64,000 bases of DNA from Acytostelium subglobosum LB1 (Eukaryota > Evosea > Eumycetozoa > Acytosteliales > Acytosteliaceae), in NCBI RefSeq assembly GCF_000787575.1, contig NW_012236515.1, positions 128,621-192,620 on the forward strand, in the 5' to 3' direction. The number at the start of each line of letters is the position of its first letter. Positions within the stretch are counted from its first letter, which is position 1. Position numbers and translations under genes: made by a program. The notes under the pieces were generated by a model. That model worked only from the letters and a program-made list of their open reading frames with translations. It made no database searches and was not told the DNA's origin. Positions 11,368 to 23,384 of the stretch are shown here, one piece after another.

Positions 11368-13846
11368 TTAGGCACTGTTGGTGTACATCTTTCCAATGAA
11401 GTAGGACATCCTCTCCTCACGCTGCTGCAGTATCCATCGCTCCTTCTCCTCGAGCTCCTTCATCATCTCGACACGCTGTCTGAGTCGCTCCTCAGCACGC
11501 ATCATACTGTCCATGTCCTCAGCATGCTCCTCCTCCTCCAGCTTCTCTCTGTTGACAGTGTAGTCGACCTCGGGTTCTGAGGCGCCATCATCCAGTCTGC
11601 CGCGCACCACCTCCTGCTCCTTGACCTTGAACTGTTGCATCAAATCCTCCTCACTCATCATTGAGTTGAGGTTGCTGTAGTGTGGCGACTTGATTCCGTT
11701 CAGGACTGATGGGGACAGGATGCCCTCGAATCTCAATGATGGAGAGATGGGGATGTCATTGCGTGGAGAGAAGGCTGATTGATCAGTATCCACTGGCTCA
11801 CCACTTCTTGGCGAGAGCAAGGCAGCGGAATCACTGTATGTAGATATGATGGAGAGAGCTCTGCTCAAACCTGGAGCGCGCTCTTGGGGTGAAGCTGGCG
11901 CAATGGCAACAACAGGGACCTCTTGACGAATTGGTTGATGTTGGGGAGTGTTGGCCTTCCTGAGTGACTCGGTCAGCTTGTCCTCAATCTCCAGCTGTCT
12001 CCTGATCTCATCCTTTCTCCTTCTATCCTCTTCCATCTTGTCCTTCCTCTCCTTCTCCATTTGCCTTTGCTTCTCAGCTTGCTTCTCAGCTTGCTTCTGT
12101 TGCTCAATCTCCTTCTTCTCCTTCTCTTGTTGTTGTCTTTGTCTCTCTCTCTCCACCTCCATCTCCCTCTCCTTCTCTTTCTCTCTCTCCAACTCTATTT
12201 GTTGTTTGATTTGTCTGTCCTTTAGAGAGTCACCTTTATCCTTGTTAATGGCTCTTTCCAATCTCTCCTTCTCCTTGATCATCTTCTCATTCTCAATACG
12301 ATCCTTTTCCAACCTCTGCTTCTCTTGGAACTCCTTGGCCTTCCTATCTCTCTCAATGCGCTCAGCCTCTTGTCTCGCCTTCTCCCTGTTAATCTCGGCC
12401 TGCTCCAGACGTTCACGCTCCAATCTGATGGCATCCAGTCTCTCCTTGTCGGCTCTCTCACGCTCAAGCCTCTCACGCTCCTTCCAGTCGTTCTCAGTGG
12501 CGGCGACAGAGTGTCTATTGACGCCACGGTTGTTTGGCGAGTCGAGGTAGGAGTGACCAAATGATATACCTGTCTTGTTTGGCGAGGCAGAAGTCTTTAG
12601 GATGTCAAGCTTGCTCTGACTGATCTTTCCAACACTTATGGACTCTCTTGCAGCCTTGCGATCAGTCTCCTCGAATCTACTGACCAACGAGGAGATGCCA
12701 GATGGTTTGCCTCGGACAGAGTTGTTGTTTGTTGGCTCAAACACTGGTTTGGTGAGCGGCTTCTCCTCCTTCTTGATCGTGGTAGCATTGTTGCTGGCAA
12801 TGTCCATTTTTGGTGGAAGAGTAACAAGTTGTGCACTCTGTTGTTGGATATTTGATTGAGTAGTTGTGGTAGTCGGAGCTGGCTTTGGAACCTCTATCTT
12901 GTTTGATGCTGGACTTTGGAAGCTTGGTCTGTTGTTGTTGTTGATGATCGTGCTCACGTTGGGACAACTACTGCTACTTTGTAGGAAGCTGAATCTGTTC
13001 TTGTCAATCTTGGAGACAGTAGTTCTTGTGGATGTCTGTGGCTGAGCGGGCAGCGATGATGGCTTGCCTGGAGCGGCACTCTCGAACCTCTTTGAGATCG
13101 AATTAACCGTTCCACCAGAGATACAAGGGCTGATAGGCGCTTGAGTAGTGGAGCTCTGGGCCACACTCACAGGAGGTACGACTACACTCTCTGCACGTCT
13201 ATGGTTTACAACAGGAGTAGGTGAGCTCCATGACTTGGTCTTATCAGTTGAGTTGTTGACTACATTGTTGTTTGATTGACCATATGGGTTGAACTTGTTA
13301 AAGATCAACTTTGGTTGTTGTGATTGTGTAGTTGTTGTCGTTGAGGTTGGAGTTTGGATGGCGGCAGAGGCAAAGGTTGAGGAAGATGATGATGGTTTGG
13401 GAAGTGTCCTTGATTTCTGATTGGATACACGAGGTGGAAGTTTTGGTTTATCTTGTTTGAATATCTCTGGAATGATCGATGCCGATGTCTTCTTTGTGAT
13501 CACCGTAGTGTCAGCACCATTGATTTGTGACTTGATGAATGCTGATCTTCCACATCCCTCGCTAATTAATTATGTTGTTGGTATGTTAGTGACTGCCAAG
13601 CGAGGTCCAGCAGGGTAGAAAGACATACCAATAAGGCTTGCTATGAATGTTTAGGAACTTTCCACTGGGGAATGCTCTGTGGCAACTGGTGCAGACGAAG
13701 CAACGAGGATGGTAGGTGTTTCCAAATGCTTCAAAGGTCTTTCCACCGCACAACAATCCACAGGCTGTGCATCTATTGACACTAGACAATGGATTTGTTG
13801 TTGTTGTTGTTGTTGGAGTTGGTGTAGTTGTAGTTGTTGTTGCCAT
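11368..13846 (-). CDS. LIM-domain protein with a long charged coiled coil
   Basis: Two exons, 13846 to about 13629 and about 13567 to 11368. The start at 13846 (MATTTTTTPTPTT) is the first ATG; the frame further upstream opens only at TTG. The N-terminus holds one LIM zinc-binding domain: CTAC, 16 residues, HPRC, CTSC, then KPY and CEGC. The intron splits the codon of the first C of the last pair, so the domain is complete only after splicing. A Ser/Thr/Gln/Asn-rich linker follows, then about 200 residues of Glu/Arg/Lys repeats (12500-12000) that should form a single long helix or coiled coil, and a conserved-looking C-terminus (EERWILQQREERMSYFIG form). LIM proteins of this sort usually bind actin or adhesion complexes. 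That role is inference; I do not recognise the orthologue. The BRCT gene converges on it with 126 bases between stops. Confidence 0.8.
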
Positions 13847-15165
13847 TGATTGAGATGGGATACAAACAAACAAACTGGAATTAGTGAGAGAGTGAGTGAA
13901 GGAAATTAAAGACTTTGGAATAATAATATTAATGTTATTGTCTCACTGGTTGGAATGTCGTTTGGTTGGATGGATGGTTGGATGGTAGGGGAGAGAGTAG
14001 TAGTGGTCAACAGAGATCCAGACACCAATATAATATAATATAATATTAATTAGTGAGTAGAGATGTCGATGTGTTTGTTTGATTGATTGTCCAAGAGTGA
14101 GTGAGATGTGAGTGAAGTGGATGAATGAGGTGGAGTGGAGTGGATGGTGGACAGGATGACAGGATTGGCCGTCCAGTGATCGGTGAGTGAGCTAGTGAGT
14201 ATGTAATAGTCTACAATGAATGAACTGAATATAATATTATATTACAAACAAACAAACAACAACGTACTTATTTTTGTCTCTTTCTCCTCCTCAGTGTTGA
14301 TGATCAAGTGTTGTGCGCTGGACAACTAAGATATATGTGATCAGGTATGTTTTGAATGCTTGTGTTGTGTATATCTTGGATGTAAGAAGTGTCGGGTTGG
14401 GTGGGTGTCGGTAGGTGTGATTGATTGATGGATAGTGCATTCAAACACACACACACACACACACTCTGCGAGTTCCACAACACGATGATGATGTTGATGT
14501 TGATGTGGTGCATGTGTTGAGGTGTGTTGGATGGAGATGAAGATGACGATGTGTCGGTCCATTTGGTGGGTAGTTGTAGTGTACCAATCTTGAGTTTGGG
14601 GATTGTCTAAAGGAGACATCGTTGTTCCATTAGTTTGTAGTTAGAGTGGATGGATGGAAGTAGACCCAATCCAATCGCTCTGGATTCCATGGGCTCGGGA
14701 CATAGGACACCTATGTTGATTTAGTGACTAAGAGTGAATGAAGTAGTGAGTGAATGATGTGAGTGAGTGAAGTGAGTAAGTGATACAATCTTTAAAGATT
14801 GCCAGACTCTTAGTAGTAAGGTAGAAGAGTCATGCTAACATGACTTAACATGACATGACCTGACAGATGTTGGGCAGTGTGTTCGGGTTCAGCGGTAACA
14901 TCAATCAATCAATCAATTGAGTTGAGTGTAGGTGTATCAATCAATCAATCACCGTAATCTCCATCGCATTCATTCATCCATCCATCAACTCCATCACATC
15001 TCCAATGTACTTCCTTCTTCTGTCTCTATCGCTGTTGCTCTCGCGAGCCCTGTGACTGTGTTGTGTAGACATGCCTGCTGCTTGATTGATTGATTGATTG
15101 ATTGATTGATATCTAGTTTGTGTTGTACATTGTTCATTCATCCTTCCTACATGCTATATGTATGT
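13847..15165. other. Long intergenic region with microsatellites and possible unassigned exons
   Basis: About 1.3 kb between the LIM gene start and the phosphatase stop. It contains TAATATAATATAATATTA near 14030, an AC repeat at 14445-14463 and seven TTGA units at 15082-15112. Two minus-strand pieces could be exons of a further small gene or 5' exons of the LIM gene: one from 14619 beginning MSPLDNPQTQDW, and one near 14332-14263, bounded by an AG acceptor and a GTACGT donor, reading LSSAQHLIINTEEEKETK. I could not connect them in frame to anything, so they are not called as a gene. Confidence 0.4.
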
Positions 15166-15860
<695 letters not shown>

Positions 15861-16161
15861 CTCTCTAAATATATATCCTGTTTATCTCTGTCTGTCTTTG
15901 GGAACAACTATCATTCATCTTCATCAACCCCACATTCAGTCTTTGTCTTTGAAAGTGGTCCAAATCAACCCTCGCCCTCGCCCACTTTTGATTGATCATT
16001 CCACTGGAAGTGAGCAGTTTCGATCCATATCCTCATGCCGACATCACCGTGTCTTACTTGTTTGCACATCATCAATAATTGTAGTAAATAAACAAGATAG
16101 ATAAATAGATAGATAGATAGATAGATATATAATGTACGTGTATTATAAATAGGTAGTGGGG
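15861..16161. promoter_or_regulatory. Divergent promoter region with GATA microsatellite
   Basis: A 300-base spacer between the phosphatase (minus) and the FNIP gene (plus). It holds an AACCCTCGCCCTCGCCCA tract at about 15968-15985, a run of GATA tetranucleotides at 16099-16128 and a TATAAA-like box at 16143-16148, just upstream of the FNIP start. Confidence 0.5.
16099..16128. repeat. GATA microsatellite
   Basis: A run of GATA/ATAG tetranucleotides directly upstream of the FNIP gene TATA-like box. It is a simple repeat, likely polymorphic between strains. Confidence 0.85.
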
Positions 16162-17879
16162 ATGATGACATTAATACAACTTCCAGTGATTGTTCTTCAA
16201 AATGTTATTGATCATATAGAGATAATGGATGCATGTTGTCTTATATTATCATGTAATAGATTGTATCAACTTAGATTAATACTTGCTAGAACACCAAATA
16301 CATGTCTCTGTGATGTAGGATATAGATGTGATCTAAACTTCAACAACTTAACAATCTTTCATCGTTGTTATCCAGAGTGTAGGTACCCTTTGATATCCTT
16401 TCGATACCTATCTCCAACTCCAACATTATATCTAACAACCATATACATACTCAAACAGACCGTAAATCCTCGAGACATTTCGACAATCTATTGCCTTACG
16501 AGTTGATAACATATCACAACGGGAACTACCGTGCAAATGTTCTCAGAAAGATTGTTGGACCTTTGTCTGGACTGCGATTACCCTCACATGTCAATGACTT
16601 ATTCCTCTCATTTCATACAATGTTCAACGTGCCCATTGAGATTGGTGACATACCAGACAGCATTACCAAACTATATCTGAACTTTGATTTCAATCAACCT
16701 CTGAAGCCAGGCTCCATCCCTAGCTCAGTCACCGAGCNTTACCTTCTGTCACATGTTCAATCACCCATTGCAACCAGGTGTCATCCCTCCCAAGATGAAG
16801 ACACTTAATTTGAGCAACAAGTTCAATCATGAGTTTGTAGTTGGCGCACTACCAGACTCAATCACAACACTGTACTCTAATGGCTATAATCAAAGATTTA
16901 GGGCCGATTCACTACCTTCATCACTGACGTACTTGAACTGTGAATCTTATGATCGACCTATAGATGCTCCAAACACATTCCCCGAGTCACTCACCACTCT
17001 GGAGCTTGTGACCTTTGACTCAGACATTGAGCCAGGCGCACTACCATCACGGCTGTCCACTTTATACCTTGGAAATCTATTCAACAGACCATTAAGACCA
17101 CATGCACTTCCCGACTCTTTGACCAGTCTTGTATTGAGCCACAAGTTCAATCAGCCACTGATGCCAGGCGCACTCCCAAGGAACCTCCTGTCATTCGATA
17201 TGGGCAGTGAATACAACCATCCCCTGGACACACAGTTGCTGCCTCAATCCCTCACTCACCTATTCTTTGGCCGCAAGTTCAATCAGGTGCTGACCAGCGA
17301 CATGATGCCCTCATCCCTGACATCACTCGGATTGTTTGTCAGAGCTCAGAACACTCTGAAACTATCATATGACACATTCAAACATTGTAATATCAATGAT
17401 ATTACAATTAAGCTTAATAGTCATTATTATTATCTGAGAACACTGGAAAACTTATTGTTCGAAGATGGACATAATGTCAAGATATTGAGGATGTCAGGCC
17501 AGATCAATTCGACATAGCAGAGGATTACACAGGGTTCACCCAGAGTTCTATCAATATTTGGTTAGCAACTGGAATACCAAACCTTATAATCGATCAAAAC
17601 AACCAAGTCAATCGAGTCATTGACTCTAGTAATATACTCTTAATCGACAAAAAATCAAGGATACAAATATACAGATATAATGGAGATGAATCATCATCAT
17701 CATCAACATCATCAATGACTTCAAATCTCAAGAAAGGGACAACTCATATTCAAAGTCAGACTACAAGTTCAAGTGGTGATTCTTCCAAAACCTCCTCTGG
17801 ATTCATACCAACAATCATCAACACATCTTCATGCCTCATCCTGGCCCTCGTCCTTGTAATTGTATCACATTATTATTGA
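16162..17879 (+). CDS. FNIP-repeat protein with a C-terminal hydrophobic tail (frame interrupted)
   Basis: FNIP repeats are a dictyostelid-expanded relative of leucine-rich repeats. Start ATG 16162 (MMTLIQLPVIVLQNVIDHIE, an F-box-like opening). An 80-base intron fits at 16379-16458, spliced in frame to YRKSSRHFDNLLPYE. About ten repeats of the FNxPLxPGxLPxSLTxL type follow, for example FNQPLMPGALPRNLLSF. The single N at 16738 is an extra base: removing it joins the frames and gives SSVTELTFCHMFNHPLQPG. A second one-base break lies at about 17475-17484. Downstream the right frame reads EDVRPDQFDIAEDY, then a Ser/Thr-rich stretch and a final hydrophobic segment LILALVLVIVSHYY before TGA at 17877. 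Two breaks suggest either poor base quality or an early pseudogene. The hydrophobic end suggests membrane tail anchoring, which I infer. Confidence 0.82.
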
Positions 17880-18155
17880 TTCCCAAACTCGATTTTCAAA
17901 GTTGCACCAAGCTCACTCAATCAAAACGATTAATACTTCCAGTCGCACTTTAATCAGTCATCTCTATAACATCCATACTAATAATATTTATTCATATCCA
18001 CTCCACTCCTTATTCATGTCTCTTCCACAACAACAACAGCAACAACATCAAGTTGTGGCCAATCCAGATTGGGCCGCATTTCAAACTAAATAGTTAGGCA
18101 TTATATATATTAGTATCTTGAATTAAACCTACTTATACTTACCATATGTAAAGGA

Positions 18156-18906
18156 ATGGTTAAATCTCAGAAAGATTGTATTGATAGGATTAAAGAATTA
18201 CACCCCAAATCTCATGTATCCTCTTATGATTACACCAAACAATATGTTGATAAGACACCAGCATCAAGCAAAATGGTGATGGATCTTGTCAAGAAGAACA
18301 TTGGCAATTACTTTGACAAGAATACGAACAGTAGCGACTACGATGCCTTATTTGTCAGGGGTGGTGCTGGAGTTGGGAGGTTTAGTTACTCTGAAGTAAT
18401 GATTGATCACCGAGCCAAAGAGGTGATCCACACATTCCGTAGCATTGCAAACGAATGTTGGCTTAATAGGGTGTGCATCAACTTCTATGAAGGGGACCGT
18501 CCGACCCAGAGCGACAAACTACTACACAGTGTCACAATTCATTGGCCTTCGATTCGCCTCGCACTTCTTCTTTAAGCAACCACTGTCCCAAACCGCTTCC
18601 GACCTCTACCCAAACGCCAAATTGTTTGGCTTTAATGATGTATGTGCTTACATCAAGGATACCAAGAGGGCGGTCACTGCTCAGTCTCCAATGGTCTTTC
18701 TTCTCCACCTGGAGGGATTGCTATCCCTGGACAAGGATGTACTTGACGAGGTCATCGGTCTCCTTGTGAGCCGGCTCACTTCAGATCAATTCAAGAACAA
18801 CATTCTCATATTGCCAGTCATCACTGAAACTGATCTATCAAGTGAATCTACAGGGACAATGGATCCCATTCCAATTGACAGCATTGCTTTATACTCTTGT
18901 TATTGA
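18156..18906 (+). pseudogene. Degenerate P-loop protein gene, possibly crinkler-like, broken
   Basis: From ATG 18156 the reading gives DRIKELHPKSHVSSYDY, then a P-loop-like RGGAGVGRFSYSE, an INFYEGDRP element, FIGLRFASHFFFKQPL, and a Walker-B-like hydrophobic run MVFLLHLEGLL. This order recalls the crinkler-like P-loop ATPase families abundant in dictyostelids and oomycetes, but the match is from memory and weak. The Walker A signature is degenerate and the reading is broken about once, so it is best seen as a relic. It follows the FNIP gene, another lineage-expanded and interrupted family, so this looks like a fast-evolving pocket. A 25-codon ORF at 18016-18093 (MSLPQQQQQQHQ) lies upstream and could not be joined to it. 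Confidence 0.4.
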
Positions 18907-19028
18907 TTGGATTGATTGGAGTATAATAAATGAATGATCAATTCCTTTGGATGGAGTCTTTGGTGCACCCACCCATTGATTGATTGATTGAATGAACGAA
19001 TGATTGTTTGATTGATTGATGACCAAGT

Positions 19029-20119
19029 TTATGTTTGCTCATCTTCATCTACATCTTCATCGTTGTTGTTATTGTTGCTGTTGTTGTTGTCTTTGTTATC
19101 CTTGTTGTCCATGTTGTTCCAATTGCTGGCAGAGAATGACTCCACCATCTCCATGGTTAGTACAAGGTTGGATGAATGTCTGGTCTTGGAAATTGAAAGA
19201 TCCACTCCAATTGCGTGTAGACCAAGCATGTTGGCCGCTGCCAACACACTTCCTTTGCCACAGAATGTGTCCAGCACTGTGTTGCATCCCACTCCTCTGA
19301 TGTACCGCAGCGCAACCATGCAGGCATTCAGTCCCATTGCCTTCTTCCAGACCATACCGCCTCGTGGCGCAATGTCTGGTGTCTGCTCCTGATATGTCAA
19401 CAGACCTGGCTTCTTGGCAAAGCACAACATATGAGAGAATCCAGGTGTTTGTCCACGAGATACCTTGCCCAGCTCTGGTGCCACAGAGTACATCAGTTTA
19501 TGCCATACCATCTTGCATCCAGATCGCTCTGCACCCTTTGCGCACAGATAACCCTTGTCCAAGTACTCATCCACAATACCCTTATTGCCCTTGACCTTTC
19601 TTCTTATATCTGTTTGATAGAATATTGCTACATTATTATCACTCAACTTGAATGAACGTGATGAATGAGTACATTTGAGTGGAAGTCAAGCAGAGAGTAT
19701 AGTATGCATACTTTAGATGTGATGAGCTCGACAGTGTCAACGAACCAATCTCTATATTGTTGTAATGAGTATCCAGTCATCTCGACAATGTCTGGCAATG
19801 AGGTGATGACAGAGGTACCAGATGCAACTGTATTATCCTTCAACCATTGTACAGCATCTTGACAAGTAATATCTCTCATAACTCTCTTTTGTATCCTCGA
19901 TGCATTTGTCCTATTCTCTTTTATCCTAAAGTCAACATCATACTCTTGATGATACTCTGTTTCCTTGTTATTTGTCGAAGTCGATGTAGTCGTAGTCGTG
20001 GCATTGGCAGTTGTGGCAGTAGTGGTAGTTGTAGTATCTTCATTCAATGATATATTATTCACTGATGTTGTTATTGTGTTGTCAACAACATTATTGTTAT
20101 CTGTTTGTTTATCCATCAT
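19029..20119 (-). CDS. SAM-dependent methyltransferase (class I fold), conserved uncharacterised family
   Basis: Two exons, 20119-19712 and 19646-19029, encode 341 residues. After a Thr/Asn-rich N-terminus come DVDFRIKENRTNASRIQKRV, AVQWLKDN, TSLPDIVEM and VAIFYQTDIRRK, then GFSHMLCF, PDIAPRGGMVWKKAMG and the SAM-binding loop LDTFCGKGSVLAAANMLG followed by AIGVDLS. The D-x-F-C-G-x-G loop followed by an acidic strand end is the class I methyltransferase motif I. The overall pattern resembles uncharacterised plant and protist proteins rather than a well-studied RNA or DNA enzyme, so the substrate is unknown. The C-terminus is an Asn/Asp/Glu tail encoded by AAC/AAT repeats. Confidence 0.78.
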
Positions 20120-20403
20120 TGTATTTGTTCGCTTGGATGTCTAAAATGTTCTCGTGAAACGAAAGAATTAGCCAAGGGGGTACCCTTTGAAATGAATCAA
20201 TCAAAGAAAGAACAATTTCCAAAGTTGAGCTTAACTCAATGAGAGAGATAGATAAAGAGAGATTACAATGAATGAATGAACCTTTATTGAATGGCATACA
20301 TGGATACAGATAAGAGGGATATACTATACTATTGTAACTAGCCAAGGCAACGGAACAATGATGTTAGGGATGGGGTGAGGTACATGAGGAAGAGGACATC
20401 CGT

Positions 20404-21023
20404 TTAGTATCCCTTGAGGAGATTCATAACGATTGCGTTGGAAAGACCAAAGTTGACAAACTCATCCAAAGAGATGACACCGTCGTTGTTGGTGTCGGCC
20501 TTGATGAGGTCATCAGCGCTCAAGTTGACGGCATCAGTCTTACCGCCAGCCTTGGCAACATTAGCAAGGCTGTCAACAATGTGGATGACCTCCTTGTTCT
20601 CCAAAGATCCACTTCTGTCCTTATCGAACAGATGGAACTGTATAAAGTTCAAGTGAGAGAGAGAGAGATAGAAAGGGAGAAGAGATAGAGAGATCATTAG
20701 TATGTGTTGTTCTAGTCGTGAGCGTGACGCTTGACAGGACATAGGGTACATACCAAGAAGACGAGCTTCTGATCAGCTGGGGCAGTGACGACGATGCAGA
20801 TCAAGGAGAGGAACTCGTGGAGGTCGATTCTTCCATCGCGGTCAACATCACAAGCCTTGAACATACCCTCGAGAGTAGAGTCAGAGAATCCAAGCTGTGC
20901 CTGGAAGGCAGCCTTGAACTCTGACAGATTGTATGTGTGAGTCTGAACTGGATCGATATTAGCAAACAAAGCGTAGAATGGGTCCAATTCAGTTGGTTGG
21001 TATTGTGGTGCGGTCTCTGCCAT
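20404..21023 (-). CDS. EF-hand calcium-binding protein (CBP type)
   Basis: Exons 21023-20754 and 20637-20404 give 167 residues. Three canonical calcium loops are visible: DVDRDGRIDLHE, DKDRSGSLENKE and DTNNDGVISLDE. The N-terminal quarter (FYALFANIDPVQTHTYNLSEF) is a decayed fourth hand with DPVQTHT in place of the loop. The size and three-plus-one layout match the small CBP family of dictyostelids, soluble calcium sensors with roles in aggregation and development; the exact member is not clear. The methyltransferase gene lies downstream on the same strand, its start about 285 bases beyond the stop at 20404. Confidence 0.9.
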
Positions 21024-21512
21024 TTCTTCTTCTTATTCTTCTTAAATTAAAATATATAATAATATATAATTATAATTATGTATGTATGTATATTGTTAAA
21101 TGATTGATTTGTTTGATTGATGTTGATTTTATCAAGACTTGTCAAACTAAATGTAATGTTTAATAAGAGGGTCACTCACTCAATCATTCAAATCAGGGGC
21201 ATCATAGTTGCTGGAGGACAATAAGTGGGTGAGTGATATTATTGTATTTATTAACAAGTTCACACAAATTATAATTATTATTAATAAATTAATATCCTTA
21301 TTGTTCAACACCCTTTGATCATCAAAAGCAACCTCACACAACCATGTGTCAGTTTTGCACAACCAGTTCATTGAATGAAGCAAAGACAGAGGTTGTTTTG
21401 CAAACCTTTTCAAAAAAAAAAAGAGATACTTCACTTCAAGTTCATCGATCATTAATGAAACAGATAATAATAATAAGATAACAGGTGTTATATGTTTGAG
21501 GTAGAAAGTAGT
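21024..21512. other. Intergenic, AT-rich promoter of the EF-hand gene
   Basis: Nothing gene-like is supported. Immediately upstream of the EF-hand start are AT-rich TAATATATAATTATAAT runs (21050-21080). A poly-A/T run at 21412-21423 and TAATAATAATAA at about 21465-21476 follow. An ORF on the minus strand here has no family features and is rejected. Confidence 0.5.
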
Positions 21513-23063
21513 TTATTTGTTTGATTTGACAAGAGGTTCAAGTGATACTTTGCGATAACATGTCACACCATAAATGAATAATAGAACACCCATAATATTA
21601 CTCCATCGTTGGAGGAATGGAAGCATACCTTGTGTATGAACCTTCAACAACATATACTTGGAATTCCTCGCCAATGACATTGTCAATATATCATACTTCT
21701 TATTAATACTAAATGTAACATATACTAGTAAGTATAGTGATAAATATATAGAGATAGAGATAGAGATAGAGTTAGTATATGTATGAATGATATGATGAGA
21801 GATACTTACATGATAAGAATGTACATATACCACCTATTAATAATACAGATATTAGTTGTATACTTAATAATGGTGTGGAGGAGGTGGAGTTTATACGATG
21901 TACTAGAGTATCTTGTTCATATATTACAGCGAATGGGAATAGTACTAATAGACTTATTGGTGAGAAGTAGAATGTAATGATCATTGGATCAATTGGTCTT
22001 AACCATGTAGAGAATAGATGATGTGAGTATACTGTATGCAATGCTAATATACTGGCCAATGCTATGGATGTCGATACAATATTGGCCGATACCAATATAT
22101 TAATCGATGCTATATACACGAATGATATACCTAGAGTGAATATCAACACTGACATATACACCGCGCCTTCAAACGTAACATGTAATATCATATATTGAAG
22201 GAATACTGTAACCATTGGTGTAATAGTCTATGAGAGAATTAATGTTAGTAAGTTATGGACATGGACATGGATGTGTTTGGACTTACTCGAGTGAGACCTG
22301 ATGAGTTGTTGGGCGTGACTACTAGGACGATGTTGTGGATTGAGTAGAGGATGGCGTAGGGTATCATTTTGCTAAGGATATCGGACATCTTTAGAGCCGC
22401 TGGATTTGCATTGGTATTGAAGTATACACATATCAATGATATAATTGTACATATCGTCATCTGTAAAGTCATCATTGATAAAGGTAAGTTGTCCAATCCA
22501 TAATCAACCTCCAATTTCCTAAATATAATATATTATAGTTAAAGTTAGTATGAGGTGATTGAATCATTCCAGTTATTTACATACCTGTTTACAATTAATC
22601 CGAGGACATTTAAGAACATCCAATGGATTAATAGGCTATTTTTAAATGTTCTCCATAAGATATTGATCAAAGATGACCCAGATCCACTACTGTCTTCATA
22701 AAGACATCCTGATACTATATTATTTGTTGAAGAGTTGGTGTTTGATTTATGATTATCTTGACCATTACCTGATATATCAATAGCATGTATTAATGGTGAT
22801 AATACTGATTGACCTTTATGTAGACGTGGTGATACTATTCCAACACCACTAGCAAGAAGTCTAGGTGTTGTACTTGATTGTCCAACTGATATAGTTGTAC
22901 TATCTTTATATGATTTTGAGTTTGGTGACAAGTACTCCTTATTATTATTAATACTATTATTATTATTAGGAACTGATAGCCTGTTACAGCTAGCAGTATC
23001 CACTCTGATTACATTACTTCCAATATTATTATTATTAATATCATCCAAACTAAAAGGTTCCAT
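21513..23063 (-). CDS. Multi-pass transporter, triose-phosphate/nucleotide-sugar (DMT/TPT) family
   Basis: Four exons (23063-22585, 22518-22287, 22227 to about 21809, about 21735-21513), all in frame, give roughly 446 residues. The first about 135 residues are an Asn/Ser-rich cytosolic region. About ten hydrophobic segments follow, starting LIHWMFLNVLGLIVNRY. The stretch NSSGLTRTITPMVTVFLQYM corresponds to the conserved repeat junction of the TPT/SLC35 group, and FTLGISFVYIASINILVSA looks like another paired membrane segment. Such carriers exchange phosphorylated sugars or nucleotide sugars, usually across the Golgi or plastid envelope. In an amoeba the Golgi or ER is the likely site. The substrate cannot be read from the sequence. 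Confidence 0.75.
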
Positions 23064-23384
23064 TATTCCCTTGTTATTATTATAATATAATTCTTAATAT
23101 ATTGTAGTCGGATTGATATATCTGACCTGACTACAATGAATACAATGAATGAATAGGGTTGGACTACAATGATATCCAGTCTTACACTCACTTGACAAAG
23201 TCTGGAAATGTGATTGACCCACACACTCACCTCAATCACCATCACACACGCACACACAAACACAATCACATGATGACTACTCATATATATCTATATCCGT
23301 CATCTTGATATATATATATATGTTAACATAAATGGAATAATGGAATAATAATAGCGGTGTCGACGCCACTCAGCATCAGACAAT
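23064..23384. other. Intergenic spacer upstream of the transporter
   Basis: About 320 bases holding the transporter promoter and the purH 3' flank. It shows AT-rich runs (TATATATATATAT near 23310) and CA/GT-rich DNA near 23250. No gene seen. Confidence 0.5.

Noticed and set aside
14341-14619. 92-codon His-rich minus ORF as a complete gene
   Set aside because: Its second half is the CA microsatellite and T/C-rich spacer. Only the first dozen codons look coding.
18016-18093. Short ORF MSLPQQQQQQHQ as first exon of the P-loop relic
   Set aside because: No splice donor joins it in frame to 18156; it ends at its own stop.
21180-21452. 90-codon minus ORF between the EF-hand and transporter genes
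   Set aside because: It runs through a poly-A/T tract and AT repeats, with no motif or coding-like composition.
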